Part shown: positions 36,844-46,248 of the stretch, piece after piece
Position numbering within the stretch: position 1 is the stretch's first letter
Layout of the letters: each line of letters starts with the position of its first letter
Assembly: GCF_003254585.1 (NCBI RefSeq)
Contig: NZ_QJGZ01000035.1
Location: 186,001-250,000, forward strand
Direction: 5' to 3'
DNA: 64,000 nt
DNA from: Flavobacterium sharifuzzamanii
GTDB taxonomy: Bacteria; Bacteroidota; Bacteroidia; Flavobacteriales; Flavobacteriaceae
The notes under the pieces: generated by a model
The model's input: the letters and a program-made list of their open reading frames with translations, nothing else
Told to the model about the DNA's origin: nothing
Database searches by the model: none
Made by a program: the position numbers and the translations under genes

Positions 36844-37938
36844 TTATCTTGGCTCAAAATGTCTAAACGACTGCCAGTATTTGTCTTTGTAAATTTCATA
36901 GCTTATTTCAAAAACACCATTGTATTTTTTAATTAACTCGTCAGCAATTTTGGCTGGCTTTCTAAAGTCCTTGCAAGTAAAAAAGATTTCCCTTTTATTA
37001 TTTGCCGTTTCTCTTCCAATATTTAAATATCCTTCAGAATCTGGAAGACTATAGACAATTTCTTCTTCAATTTCCTCTAACAGCTTGTATGTTTTTTCAT
37101 CTGGTAATCCGCCGTTGTCACAGTCATCAAAAGGAACTCCAACTATAAAAACCCAAGGATGAGACGCTTTTTTATCCCACTCAATAATTGTGGTATTGAT
37201 CAAAGCCAAAACTATTGAACCATCTTGCTTTTTACCTTCAAAATTGGCATAACTGTCATTCTCTGTATTATGTCGTGTCCCTTCGTATTTTTCAACAAAT
37301 TCTTTCTCTCTCCAAATTAAATAATCTTTTAATTTTTCTATCGGAATTAATTCTTCAGAAACATTTTCTGAACCTGTAACAACCAAATTATCAATCAAAG
37401 TTACAGAATGCAGTTCCCCCAAATAATTATCCAGAAAAATATAAACTCCATTGCTTATATTAGACTTTTTCTCTTCAATAAAATGATCATAAACAATTAC
37501 CAGATCAATTTCATCTGGATATCCTTCATGAATGCGAGGATAAAATTTCAGGTTTTCTTTACTGAACTCAAAATCCTGATACGTAATACCTATATTGTTG
37601 ATATCTGAGGCTGGCTTTAGAGCTGTAAATTTCCAGCCATCAATTTTAGGAGCATTAGCAACTAATTCCTCAATTGCATAAATATTTCTAATTGCTCCGT
37701 CTGGCGTTAAAACTAATTCGGCTGTCTGATCGTCAAACATTCCAGTAAGGAAATAAATTCCTTCATGAATCTCATCCAGTTTTGGAGCTAGTTTATCAAA
37801 AAAACCTTGGTGTATATTCTCTCCGCTTTGTACGGTTTTAAAAAACGCTTTTTCATTTCCTGAAAACCAATTCCAGAAATCATTATAAGATTGTATTGGA
37901 GCCTCTTTTTTGCCCAATATTTTATCTAGAAAACTCAT
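36844..37938 (-). CDS. DUF695-domain protein
   Basis: This 364-aa cytoplasmic protein has no signal peptide. The C-terminal 130 residues (WVFIVGVPFDDCDNGGLPDE, YLNIGRETANNKREIFF, RHFEPR) match the DUF695 pattern. The N-terminal half looks like the associated DUF6985/immunity-type region (YNDFWNWFSGNEKAFFKTV). No biochemical role is established. It is bracketed by two terminators with the same stem. Confidence 0.75.
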   Translation of the reverse strand: MSFLDKILGKKEAPIQSYNDFWNWFSGNEKAFFKTVQSGENIHQGFFDKLAPKLDEIHEGIYFLTGMFDDQTAELVLTPDGAIRNIYAIEELVANAPKIDGWKFTALKPASDINNIGITYQDFEFSKENLKFYPRIHEGYPDEIDLVIVYDHFIEEKKSNISNGVYIFLDNYLGELHSVTLIDNLVVTGSENVSEELIPIEKLKDYLIWREKEFVEKYEGTRHNTENDSYANFEGKKQDGSIVLALINTTIIEWDKKASHPWVFIVGVPFDDCDNGGLPDEKTYKLLEEIEEEIVYSLPDSEGYLNIGRETANNKREIFFTCKDFRKPAKIADELIKKYNGVFEISYEIYKDKYWQSFRHFEPR

Positions 37939-38030
37939 GTATTACTAATTAAATTTAAAATTTCACTAGAAACAAACTTAAGGAAAAGCGTTTTTAAAAC
38001 ATAGGAATATTTCTATAAAATATCAAAAAT

Positions 38031-38069
38031 GCAAAAAGCCGTTCTGAAGTACTCAGAACGGCTTTTTGC
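38031..38069. terminator. Terminator between the permease and DUF695 genes
   Basis: The palindromic stem GCAAAAAGCCGTTCTGA/TCAGAACGGCTTTTTGC is nearly the same as the terminator at 36804. It lies downstream of the minus-strand permease gene. Confidence 0.88.
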
Positions 38070-38086
38070 AGTATATAATTTTATTT

Positions 38087-40021
38087 TTATCCTATATTTT
38101 CAGTATTCAGTTTACTATTTTTTCGGCTGTAGCCAAAATAAATCAGTAATCCGATTAGTAACCAGATTGTAAAATAAATCCAGTTCCAAACGCTTAATTC
38201 GGCCATCATATACAAACAGCAGATTAATCCTAAAAGTGGAATTAAAGACAGATTTTTTCTGAAAGCCCAAACTGCTAAACCAACTAAAACGAATAAGAAT
38301 ATCCACATTGGAATTTTGTGTTTGAATAAGCTGAATCCTGATTCATATTTTGCAGAATCAGCAATTGGCAATCCTTTTACAACCTCAACATATTTAGCTT
38401 CATCATCTTGATATTGTCCTAACAAATGTTCTAAATCTGAAGTTTCGGCTGTTTTATTGTTTACTTCGATACTTTCCAAATATTTAAAAACCTGCTCAGA
38501 TTCTGATTTATCTAAAGAAGTTACAATTGAAGTAGCATCGTAAATCTGCGGGTCGTTATTGATAAATGCCATTGTAGCTTTATTGTTGAAAGCAAAAGCG
38601 TAATACAGGCCCGCAATCATTAAAACTGGCAAAATATATTTTGAATTGATATAAGGTGTTTTGAATTTCCCTCTTGGAATTTCAGGCTTATTCTGCAATA
38701 CTAAAACTCCCGCGCAAACTAACACAAAGGCAAATAAAGTTCCGATACTGCATAAATCGGTTACCATTGTAAGATTTAAGAATAGTGCAGGAATCGCCAC
38801 AACAAATCCTGTTACGATTGTAGCGAAAGAAGGTGTTTTGAATTTTGGATGAACAGTAGAGAATTTCTTTGGAAGTAATCCGTCACGGCTCATACTCATC
38901 CAGATACGTGGCTGTCCCATTTGGAAAACCAATAAAACGCTCGCCATAGCCACTACTGCACTTACAGCAATAATTCCAGACATCCATTTCAAATCTAATT
39001 TATCGAATACAAATGCAAGAGGATCTCCAACATTCAATTCGTGATATTGCACCATTCCAGTTAAAACTAACGCAATTGCAATGTATAAAAGAGTACAAAT
39101 AATAATTGCCCACATCATACCACGTGGCAAATCTCTCTGCGGATTTTTACATTCTTCTGCTGTTGTTGAAATAGCATCAAAACCAATATAAGCAAAGAAT
39201 ACAGCTGAAACTCCTTTTAAAACGCCGCTAACTCCATTTGGCGCAAACGGATCCCAGTTTGCTGTGTCTACATAAAATACTCCAACTGCGATAACTAAAA
39301 GAACCACACAAAGTTTTACCACAACCATTAAGTTGCTTGCGTTACGAGATTCTTTCATTCCTCTATAAACCAATGCTGTAATCAAAATAATAATGAATAA
39401 AGCTGGTATATCAGTAACAAAATGGAAAGATCCTATTGTTGGTGCAGTTGCCCATGCTGTATGAGCCTGTTGTAACGCAACAGTTAAATTTTCGAATGAT
39501 TTTCCGCCGCGCATTAAAGCTTCTGCATCTTTAAATCCGTTTGAAGCAGTTAAGTAATCCATCTGAATCCATTGCGGTAAATGAATTCCGCCGCTCTGGA
39601 GAAGTCCCGTAAAATAATCACTCCACGATATGGCGACGGTTATATTTCCAACGGCATATTCCATAATCAAAGCCCAACCGATAATCCAGGCAATCAACTC
39701 TCCAAAAGCTACATACGAATAGGTGTAAGCACTTCCTGAAACTGGAACCATCGAAGCAAATTCTGCGTAAGCAAAAGCAGCAAAACTACATGCAAGAGCA
39801 GTAAACAAGAATAGGAAAATTACAGCTGGTCCGCCATCTGCACTCGCTTTTCCGATCGTGCTAAAAATTCCCGCTCCAACAATCGCCGCTATTCCAAAAG
39901 CCGTTAAATCCCTAGTTGTCAAATGTTTCCCTAAGGCATTATGACCATCTGTTTCGTTCTGTGCAACCTGCTTCAGAATATCCTGTACTGTTTTCTTTCG
40001 GAATAAACTTGAAAATGCCAT
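38087..40021 (-). CDS. Cationic amino-acid permease (APC superfamily)
   Basis: This 644-aa inner-membrane transporter has the APC start motif FGIAAIVGAGIFSTIGKAS, then SGSAYTYSYVAFGELIAWIIGWALIMEY and about 12 to 14 spans, as in the CAT group. A soluble insertion of about 60 residues lies near residues 500-570 between late spans (TSLDKSESEQVFKYLESIE). This is longer than in typical bacterial members. The likely substrates are Arg, Lys or other amino acids. Confidence 0.88.
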   Translation of the reverse strand: MAFSSLFRKKTVQDILKQVAQNETDGHNALGKHLTTRDLTAFGIAAIVGAGIFSTIGKASADGGPAVIFLFLFTALACSFAAFAYAEFASMVPVSGSAYTYSYVAFGELIAWIIGWALIMEYAVGNITVAISWSDYFTGLLQSGGIHLPQWIQMDYLTASNGFKDAEALMRGGKSFENLTVALQQAHTAWATAPTIGSFHFVTDIPALFIIILITALVYRGMKESRNASNLMVVVKLCVVLLVIAVGVFYVDTANWDPFAPNGVSGVLKGVSAVFFAYIGFDAISTTAEECKNPQRDLPRGMMWAIIICTLLYIAIALVLTGMVQYHELNVGDPLAFVFDKLDLKWMSGIIAVSAVVAMASVLLVFQMGQPRIWMSMSRDGLLPKKFSTVHPKFKTPSFATIVTGFVVAIPALFLNLTMVTDLCSIGTLFAFVLVCAGVLVLQNKPEIPRGKFKTPYINSKYILPVLMIAGLYYAFAFNNKATMAFINNDPQIYDATSIVTSLDKSESEQVFKYLESIEVNNKTAETSDLEHLLGQYQDDEAKYVEVVKGLPIADSAKYESGFSLFKHKIPMWIFLFVLVGLAVWAFRKNLSLIPLLGLICCLYMMAELSVWNWIYFTIWLLIGLLIYFGYSRKNSKLNTENIG

Positions 40022-40138
40022 ATAATGTTTTACTGTTATAAATTAATTTAATTCAATTCTTTTTGTTTTATTTTGCAAATAATGCAAAAATTATCTTGAT
40101 TTCAAATATATAAAACGATTTTGTTTTTACAGGTGTTT

Positions 40139-40450
40139 TTTTCTGCCACGAATTCACGAATTATTTTCTCAAATCTTTGTCGATAAATTTTCTATCGCAG
40201 ATTTAGCAGATAATGCAGATTTTTATTATGCTGAAAAGATTTACGCAAATTTTTTTTCCAAATTAAATCTGCAAAATCAGCTTAAGTCATCATTCTCGAT
40301 AGCTATCGGGAGCCTGATACAAAAAATAAATCTGCTCAATCTGCCAAATCTGCGTGAAACAAAATCATTCTAATCTTAATAATCTGTGGCTAAACTTAAA
40401 AATAAAAAATCCGTATTAATCCGCGTTTTCACGAAGTAAATCCGTTTCAT
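40139..40450. repeat. Dispersed inverted-repeat block between the permease and GlcD-type genes
   Basis: The 443-bp gap 40022-40464 has no gene. It holds GCCACGAATTCACGAATT, AGATTTAGCAGATAATGCAG with inverse copies AATCTGCTCAATCTGCCAAA, a one-mismatch copy of the GATAGCTATC palindrome (40294-40311) and AATCTGTGGC near the end. This is the same set of modules as at 25774-25941, in a longer arrangement. Confidence 0.7.
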
Positions 40451-40464
40451 CAGCGTGCTATTTC

Positions 40465-43371
40465 TCAACGCAAACAATTTCTCAAAATACTAACCGGATG
40501 TTGCGCCTCACGTTTTGTTCCGTCGTAAATTTGATGACGGCAGCTCGTTCCTGCAGCTGCGATTTTTACATTTTCAGCTGTGTTTCTCACTTTTGGAAAA
40601 AGCGTATCCTCTCCCATTTGCATACTTACTTGATAATGTTCTTTTTCATAACCAAAAGAACCCGCCATTCCGCAACAGCCCGAATTGTAAATCGTAACTG
40701 TATTATTTTTAGGAAGATTCAGCATTGCGAAAGTCGCTTCAACAGAACTCAAAGATTTCTGATGACAATGTCCGTGAATTTTAATCTCTTTCGTTTCTTC
40801 TGAAAAAGAATCTGAAGTGATTTTTCCGTCTATTATTTCTTTCTTGAAGAATTCTTCAATCGTAAAAGCATTTTGAGACAACTTTTCTGCAGCTTCTTTA
40901 TCATCGGCTAAACGAAGATATTCATCTCTGAAAGTTAAAATCGCCGAAGGTTCAATTCCGATTAAAGGCGCATTGGCTAAAACCAAATCTTTAAAAATGT
41001 TTACGTTGTGGTTCGCAATTTTCTTTGCTTCTTCCAAAAATCCTTTTGAAAGATAGGTTCTGCCACTTTCTTCATGATCTACAACTAGAACCTGATAGCC
41101 TAATTTGGTCAGTAATTCAAAAGCATCAATTCCGATATTTACGTCGTAATAATTCGTGAATTCATCTACAAACAAATACAATTTCCCATTTGGAAAATCT
41201 GATGAAGCAGGTTTATTGTTTGCATACCATTTTCTAAAAGTCTTTTTTGCCAATAACGGAACTTGTCTTTCTGGCGCAATTCCCATTGTTTTTTTCACCA
41301 AAGACTGATTCGAAATAAAATTCGTAATCGAAGGGAATTTACTTCCCATTTTGTTCAGTTTTGCATTGTTGGCAAAAATTTTATTTCTGGTCGAAAACCC
41401 GTTTGCTTTTTGATATTGATATAAAAATTCGGCTTTTAGAGTGGCAACATCAACATTACTCGGACATTCGCTCGCGCAGGCTTTACAGCTTACGCACAAC
41501 TCAAAAACTTCGTATAATTCTTTCTGATCAAATTTGTTTTCTTTTTCTGAATACGTCAAATATTCTCGTAATGCATTTGCTCTCGCACGAGTCGTTTCTT
41601 TCTCGTTTCTGGTCGCACGATAACTTGGACACATCGCTCCGCCAGCCGATGGCATTTTTCTACAATCTCCCGAACCATTGCATTTTTCGGCCGCACGCAA
41701 AATTCCTAAACTGTCTGAGAAATCCTGAAACGTTTTAATATCCGGTTCTACCCTTCCTGAAACTACACGATGATTCTCGTCCATTTTCAAAGCGTTGACA
41801 ATCTTCCCGATATTTAAAACCGAATTCGGGTCAAACGCCAATTTAATTCTTTTCAGCAATTCGTAATTCTTATCACCAATCATAAACGGAATAAACTCAC
41901 CGCGCACGATTCCGTCACCGTGTTCACCGCTCAGCGAACCTCTATATTTTTTTACCAAATGCGCTACTTCGGTCGCAATGGTTCTAAATAATTTTAAATC
42001 TTCCGTTTTCTTCAAATTCAAAACTGGACGTAAATGCAGTTCTCCCGCACCCGCATGCGCATAATAAATCGCTTCCTGTCCGTGACGCAACATCATTGCC
42101 GAAAACTCTGCAATATAAGCTGGTAAATCGCTTAATTCTACCGCTGTATCTTCAATCGAATCGGCTGCTTTGTCGTCGCCTACAATACTTCCTAAAAGTC
42201 CGAGTCCCGCTTTTCTCAATTCGTTGGCTTTGTCAATATCAGCTCCAAATAATTTAACGCTAGCATATCCAAAATTGTGTTTCTCTAAATCGGCAATTAA
42301 GGCGTTTGCTTGATTTTCTGCATCTTCAAGATTATGTGAAGCCACTTCAAACAGCATAATTGCTTTTGGTTCCCCAACCAAAAAGAAACGATTTTTAATG
42401 TGTTCGCGGTTCGTTTTGGTACAATCCAAAATCGTGTCATCGATCATTTCGCAAGTGTACAAATGATGCTTCATCGCGACTACAACCGATTCCAAAGATT
42501 CCTGAATCGTGTGATAATGCGCCACAACCATAATACTGTGAGGTGGCGGTAAATCGTCAACTTTTAACGTAATTTCGGTTGTAAAAGCTAAGGTTCCTTC
42601 GCTTCCGCAAAGCAGTTTCCCTAGATTTATTGTAGGTTCAGTTCCGCCAAACAATTCTGATTTTAACAGAATATCAACTGCGTAACCTGTATTTCGCCTG
42701 TGAATTTCTGGTTTCGGAAACTCCTTTATAATTTCTTCCTGATTCTCTTTTAGCGAAAGTTCGTCGTAAACGCTTTTGTAGATTGTATTTTCTAAAGAAT
42801 CACCTTTGGTTTTCTCAATAAATTCTGCTGATGTTAATTCGCCAAAAGCCACTTCAGTTCCATCGCTCAAAATCGCTTTTACCTCAGCAATTTTATCGCG
42901 CGTAACACCATACCGAATCGAAGTAGTTCCAGAGGAGTTATTTCCCACCATTCCGCCAATCATCGCGCGATTTGAAGTTGATGTAATTGGCGCGAAAAAT
43001 ACGCCATAAGGTTTCAAATATAAATTCAATTCATCGCGAATAACTCCAGGCTGAACGATAACCGTTTTTTTCTCGGCATCGTAACCTAATATCTTGGTAA
43101 AATGTTTCGAAACATCCACCACAAGTCCGTCTCCAACCGCTTGTCCTGCCAATGAAGTTCCAGCAGTTCTAGGCGTAACCGAAATATTATGCTGTCCCGC
43201 AAATCGAATTAACTTGCTAATATCAGCCGTAGATTTAGGCAAAGCCACCGCATTTGGACGAATTCGATACACCGATGCATCTGTCGAATAAAGTGTTTTA
43301 TGAAGATCATCGTATAAAAGTGTGCCTTCGAGTTCGCTGGCTAATTGCTCTAAATCCTTAAGTATTGACAT
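40465..43371 (-). CDS. FAD-linked oxidase fused to Fe-S subunit (GlcD-GlcF/D-lactate dehydrogenase type)
   Basis: This 968-aa protein joins a FAD-binding oxidase (residues 1-480; TPRTAGTSLAGQAVG, IGGMVGNNSSGTTSIRYG, LSGEHGDGIVRGEF) to a Fe-S part. That part has ferredoxin-type cysteines (CNGSGDCRK, CVSCKACASECPSNVD) and ends in a heterodisulfide-reductase-like CCG region (GHCHQKS, NSGCCGMAGSFG). Such fusions oxidise D-2-hydroxy acids such as D-lactate or glycolate and pass electrons to quinones. I start at ATG 43371 (MSILKDLEQL). A longer frame to 43581 runs into dispersed repeat DNA and has no family counterpart. Confidence 0.9.
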   Translation of the reverse strand: MSILKDLEQLASELEGTLLYDDLHKTLYSTDASVYRIRPNAVALPKSTADISKLIRFAGQHNISVTPRTAGTSLAGQAVGDGLVVDVSKHFTKILGYDAEKKTVIVQPGVIRDELNLYLKPYGVFFAPITSTSNRAMIGGMVGNNSSGTTSIRYGVTRDKIAEVKAILSDGTEVAFGELTSAEFIEKTKGDSLENTIYKSVYDELSLKENQEEIIKEFPKPEIHRRNTGYAVDILLKSELFGGTEPTINLGKLLCGSEGTLAFTTEITLKVDDLPPPHSIMVVAHYHTIQESLESVVVAMKHHLYTCEMIDDTILDCTKTNREHIKNRFFLVGEPKAIMLFEVASHNLEDAENQANALIADLEKHNFGYASVKLFGADIDKANELRKAGLGLLGSIVGDDKAADSIEDTAVELSDLPAYIAEFSAMMLRHGQEAIYYAHAGAGELHLRPVLNLKKTEDLKLFRTIATEVAHLVKKYRGSLSGEHGDGIVRGEFIPFMIGDKNYELLKRIKLAFDPNSVLNIGKIVNALKMDENHRVVSGRVEPDIKTFQDFSDSLGILRAAEKCNGSGDCRKMPSAGGAMCPSYRATRNEKETTRARANALREYLTYSEKENKFDQKELYEVFELCVSCKACASECPSNVDVATLKAEFLYQYQKANGFSTRNKIFANNAKLNKMGSKFPSITNFISNQSLVKKTMGIAPERQVPLLAKKTFRKWYANNKPASSDFPNGKLYLFVDEFTNYYDVNIGIDAFELLTKLGYQVLVVDHEESGRTYLSKGFLEEAKKIANHNVNIFKDLVLANAPLIGIEPSAILTFRDEYLRLADDKEAAEKLSQNAFTIEEFFKKEIIDGKITSDSFSEETKEIKIHGHCHQKSLSSVEATFAMLNLPKNNTVTIYNSGCCGMAGSFGYEKEHYQVSMQMGEDTLFPKVRNTAENVKIAAAGTSCRHQIYDGTKREAQHPVSILRNCLR

Positions 43372-43576
43372 TCTTGCTTTCTTTTTGAAGTACAAAAATA
43401 GGGATTTTTTTAGGTTCAAAGGCTCAGAGTTACAAAGTGCCAAAGGTTTTCTTTGAGATCGTTTTTGGAGTTGGATTTGGTATTTCCTTTTTTGGAATTT
43501 CACCCCCATTGTCACCCTGAGCGAAGTCGAAGGCTTTTGAAACCTAAAAACTGACACAACAAATTTCCCAAATCTT

Positions 43577-43674
43577 GTCATTTCGACGAAGGAGAAATCT
43601 CCACGAGAAACTCGACAAAGATTGGCTTTTCGTTGCGGAGTTACTTGCGAAGATTTCTCCTTCGTCGAAATGAC
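43577..43674. repeat. 24-bp perfect inverted repeat, dispersed family
   Basis: The arms 43577-43600 and 43651-43674 are exact inverse copies (the arm begins GTCATTTCGACGAAGG). A related fragment, CACCCTGAGCGAAGTCGAAGG, lies near 43505. They sit in the 595-bp gap 43372-43966, which has no credible gene; the other feature there is the RNA candidate at 43866. Confidence 0.85.
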
Positions 43675-43865
43675 AAACTACGTGGAAATCTCACTGAGTT
43701 TATCGTTTCTCGAAATATCGTTTTATATTTACAACGTAGAGATGATTTACTACAGTTAGCTCGCTTTCAAGTAATAAAAAATATATTATTTTTCTTACTT
43801 TTTGTCGTTTTTTTTGATACTTTTACAACTCTTAAACTACGACCTTAAGAACTAAATAGACTTTG

Positions 43866-43952
43866 CCCTTGTATTATGTGGACGGTATTGGAAACGACCG
43901 TGACGCTGTCGTAGGCGTTAGAACCACTAATTTACAAGGGTTTTATTATTTT
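43866..43952 (+). ncRNA. Candidate multibranched structured RNA ending in a terminator
   Basis: The outer stem CCCTTGTA (43866-43873) pairs exactly with TACAAGGG (43933-43940), and a T-rich tract follows. Inside, GTGG (43878-43881) pairs with CCAC (43924-43927). That inner stem encloses two hairpins: ACGGT/ACCGT (43882-43886, 43897-43901) and GACGC/GCGTT (43902-43906, 43915-43919, one G-T). All stems nest without conflict, giving a three-way junction. It lies 26 bases before a 77-codon gene, so it could be a leader with an attenuator-like end or a separate small RNA. The motif ACTACGAC, seen just before and just after, forms a direct repeat around it. I do not recognise a named RNA family. 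Confidence 0.45.
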
Positions 43953-43966
43953 TAAACTACGACTTT

Positions 43967-44200
43967 ATGAATGCAAACACAATTTCAAAACAAACCGAAA
44001 TCAAGCTTTTGAATTTCTTCAACGACAGAATCGATCCTGTAGAAATGGCTAAAACTTTAAGGCAGGTAAATTTCACACTCGCTTTATGTGTTTTGAGCGA
44101 ACATGAAACATTTCAAAGCGAAATCATCAAATTAAGAGACAGCTTTTACTGGCTCAATGAATTGGCAGAAACTTTAAATCCTTATTTGGAGTTGGAGTAG
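43967..44200 (+). CDS. Small uncharacterised protein, 77 aa
   Basis: I do not recognise the family. The sequence is helical and acidic at the end (AETLNPYLELE), with no membrane span, no cysteine pair and no DNA-binding motif. The ATG start directly follows the structured segment at 43866-43952, and a good terminator follows at 44213, so it is probably a real single-gene unit. Confidence 0.65.
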   Translation: MNANTISKQTEIKLLNFFNDRIDPVEMAKTLRQVNFTLALCVLSEHETFQSEIIKLRDSFYWLNELAETLNPYLELE

Positions 44201-44212
44201 AATTTAAAATGA

Positions 44213-44243
44213 AAAACCTCGATTTTAAAAAAAATCGAGGTTT
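44213..44243. terminator. Intrinsic terminator after the 77-aa gene
   Basis: The stem AAACCTCGATTTT/AAAATCGAGGTTT is A/T flanked and can act in both directions, also for the minus-strand gene to its right. Confidence 0.85.
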
Positions 44244-44350
44244 AAACAAAAATAATAATTTTCAACAGTAATACCAAATTTGCAATCTTTATCTTCAAAG
44301 CATATAAACCTCTATTTTTTTCATATTATTTTGAAGACAATCCTAAATAT

Positions 44351-45331
44351 TTATGGGATATTAAAACTAGAAAAATTATGATAATAAGATGTTTTAGCAA
44401 TCTTAAATTTTCGATCCAATTGATCAGCATTTGAAATTGAAATCAATTGTTTGTTAAGTAAATTATATATATAAATATCTTTCAAACTATCAATCGTTGC
44501 TTCATCATATAAATCAAAAATATTTTTTCGAAATAATTTTGTAAAAATATTTCTTGGAGCCAATTCCATACTCAAAAATTCATAAACATCCATTTCCGCA
44601 AATGTATCTTTAAATCCCTTATCTGTTATATAATTTAAAAATTTATTAATAAACAAAGGCGTTTTAATCCGTTTAGCTGTATTTTCAATTTGTCCTTCTT
44701 CAAAATACATTTTCAAAAATCGGATTGGTATAAAAAGTAAAACTCCAAAAATAAAGTAATTTAAATAAACTAGGTCGAATGGAAAATATTTTGATAGTAT
44801 TATTGCAACATCATCTATTTTTGTTATAGCTCCAATTATTAATGTTAAAATAAATGTGATTCCTTGTGACAAAAGACTATTTTTCGATGGCTTATAATGT
44901 TTTATCAAGTCATCTGTTTTTTCATCTACTTTGTCTCCCTGAAGCTTTAGTATTTGTTTCTTCAATTCAATAATCTCTCTTTCATTCATTTCTTTTGTAA
45001 ATTGCAAATTTTCAATAGTTGCTTGATATTTAATGATTTCTTGTTTGTTTCTTATAATTTCATACTCCTTTTCGTACAAAATCATATCACTTGGTCTTTT
45101 TTGTTGTTTTTCTTCCTCAATGTATTTAGCAAGTTTGACTAAAAGAGAGTTTAATTTTTTAAATTTTTCTTCTGCTCCTCTTTTTCTTTCCTCATCAAAA
45201 AACTTATCAGGATGCTGTGAATTTCTATATTTATATAAAAGATCATAAAGTTCTGTAGAAGTTAAATCTCCCGATTCTTGTAATTCATCCTTTACCGTTT
45301 GAATTATACTTGCAGTCAGTGTTTCCATCAT
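44351..45331 (-). CDS. Membrane-anchored J-domain-like protein
   Basis: This 326-aa protein starts with a J-domain-like helical pair carrying the HPD tripeptide (RNSQHPDKFFDEERKRGAEEKF, His40-Asp42), which in DnaJ proteins stimulates Hsp70. A long coiled coil follows (about residues 75-140). Two membrane helices lie at about 152-210, and a cytoplasmic helical tail of about 115 residues ends the protein. No Gly/Phe or zinc-finger region is present, so this is a type III J-protein. It may bring DnaK to a membrane-linked client. The ribosome-binding region is poor and the neighbours are small unknown genes, so the patch looks accessory. Confidence 0.65.
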   Translation of the reverse strand: MMETLTASIIQTVKDELQESGDLTSTELYDLLYKYRNSQHPDKFFDEERKRGAEEKFKKLNSLLVKLAKYIEEEKQQKRPSDMILYEKEYEIIRNKQEIIKYQATIENLQFTKEMNEREIIELKKQILKLQGDKVDEKTDDLIKHYKPSKNSLLSQGITFILTLIIGAITKIDDVAIILSKYFPFDLVYLNYFIFGVLLFIPIRFLKMYFEEGQIENTAKRIKTPLFINKFLNYITDKGFKDTFAEMDVYEFLSMELAPRNIFTKLFRKNIFDLYDEATIDSLKDIYIYNLLNKQLISISNADQLDRKFKIAKTSYYHNFSSFNIP

Positions 45332-45424
45332 AATTTATTGATTGTTCAGTATTTGAAATTAGTTTTTTTATACATATTTAATAATACATTATTACATTAA
45401 TTGATTTGAATTATTTTTTTATGA

Positions 45425-45769
45425 TTAATCTAATTCATTATCATTTCCTAGGTAATCAGCAAGTAGTTCATTAATAGCCTCATCATAAGTTTTATCAAAA
45501 TTATCTGTTATTAATTTTATATTATTTACTGCTCTAAAAATATCTCCCTCTGGATTTTTACCATTATTTTCTTGAGCAAAAGTTTGAAATCTTTGTTTGA
45601 CAAAAATTAGTTTACTGAAATTATTTATTGTAACATTTAATTCTTCTGTTAATGTAATTAAGTATTCAAATTCACTTCCTGGAAAATTTGAAAAATAAAC
45701 TTTTCTAATGCCAATTTTATTCTCGTCATTTCGCCATTGAGATAGCACTTTTTTTAATTCAACTCTCAT
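45425..45769 (-). CDS. Uncharacterised 114-aa protein
   Basis: I do not recognise it. It is a soluble, mixed alpha/beta protein with an acidic C-terminus (LLADYLGNDNELD). It lies about 90 bp before the J-domain-like gene, same strand, and may share its transcript. Confidence 0.6.
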   Translation of the reverse strand: MRVELKKVLSQWRNDENKIGIRKVYFSNFPGSEFEYLITLTEELNVTINNFSKLIFVKQRFQTFAQENNGKNPEGDIFRAVNNIKLITDNFDKTYDEAINELLADYLGNDNELD

Positions 45770-45959
45770 AATCTGATATTTTAATGTTTATATTATTTAA
45801 AAATAAAGTTTTTAGAAATACTCAAATTTAAATACTTATTGCAAAAAACTTATTCTATCTATTTTCAAAAATATCAATTAACCATTCAAAGCGACTAAGT
45901 ACTTATACCTAATTGTTAATCTTGCTAAAATTACAAAACATGGCTAGTTATATAAAAAA

Positions 45960-45986
45960 AGAGCCTAGCAGAAGTTGCGAGGCTCT
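45960..45986 (-). terminator. Terminator after the Cas2-like small gene
   Basis: On the minus strand AGAGCCT and AGGCTCT enclose a 13-base loop and are followed by a T run. Confidence 0.75.
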
Positions 45987-45993
45987 GTTCTAA

Positions 45994-46248
45994 CTAGAAA
46001 TTATTAGGATTAAATATTAAGTTCTTTGACCACCAACCATGCGATTGGATAACCAATAATCTATCGTCTTTATCAATGAATTTCAAAAAATGATCTCTCA
46101 AATCTTCTGATTTTCCAGATTCATATTTAAAAGACCAAACTGACTCTAAAACTCGTTTTGCTTTAAATTTCTCTAATTCTTCATAAAGTTTAGGATAATC
46201 TTTAACTTTAACAAGATCATAACTTAAAAAATAAAGTACTTGACTCAT
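45994..46248 (-). CDS. Cas2/SinR-like small protein
   Basis: This 84-aa protein has the ferredoxin-like pattern of the Cas2/SinR-type fold: a first strand ending in YFLSYDL, a helix, then RVLESVWSF and a late strand DDRLLVIQ. In Cas2 the Asp of the first strand binds metal. There is no CRISPR array, cas1 or other cas gene in the window, so this is a stand-alone relative of unknown role, possibly a toxin-like or housekeeping nuclease homologue. It has its own terminator. Confidence 0.6.
   Translation of the reverse strand: MSQVLYFLSYDLVKVKDYPKLYEELEKFKAKRVLESVWSFKYESGKSEDLRDHFLKFIDKDDRLLVIQSHGWWSKNLIFNPNNF

Noticed and set aside
43372..43581. A 70-codon N-terminal extension of the GlcD-type gene
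   Set aside because: It runs through dispersed repeat sequence and has no family counterpart; the ATG at 43371 fits the family start.
43633..43848. A 71-codon plus-strand frame in the repeat-rich gap
   Set aside because: It reads through the arm of the 24-bp inverted repeat; no domain is seen.
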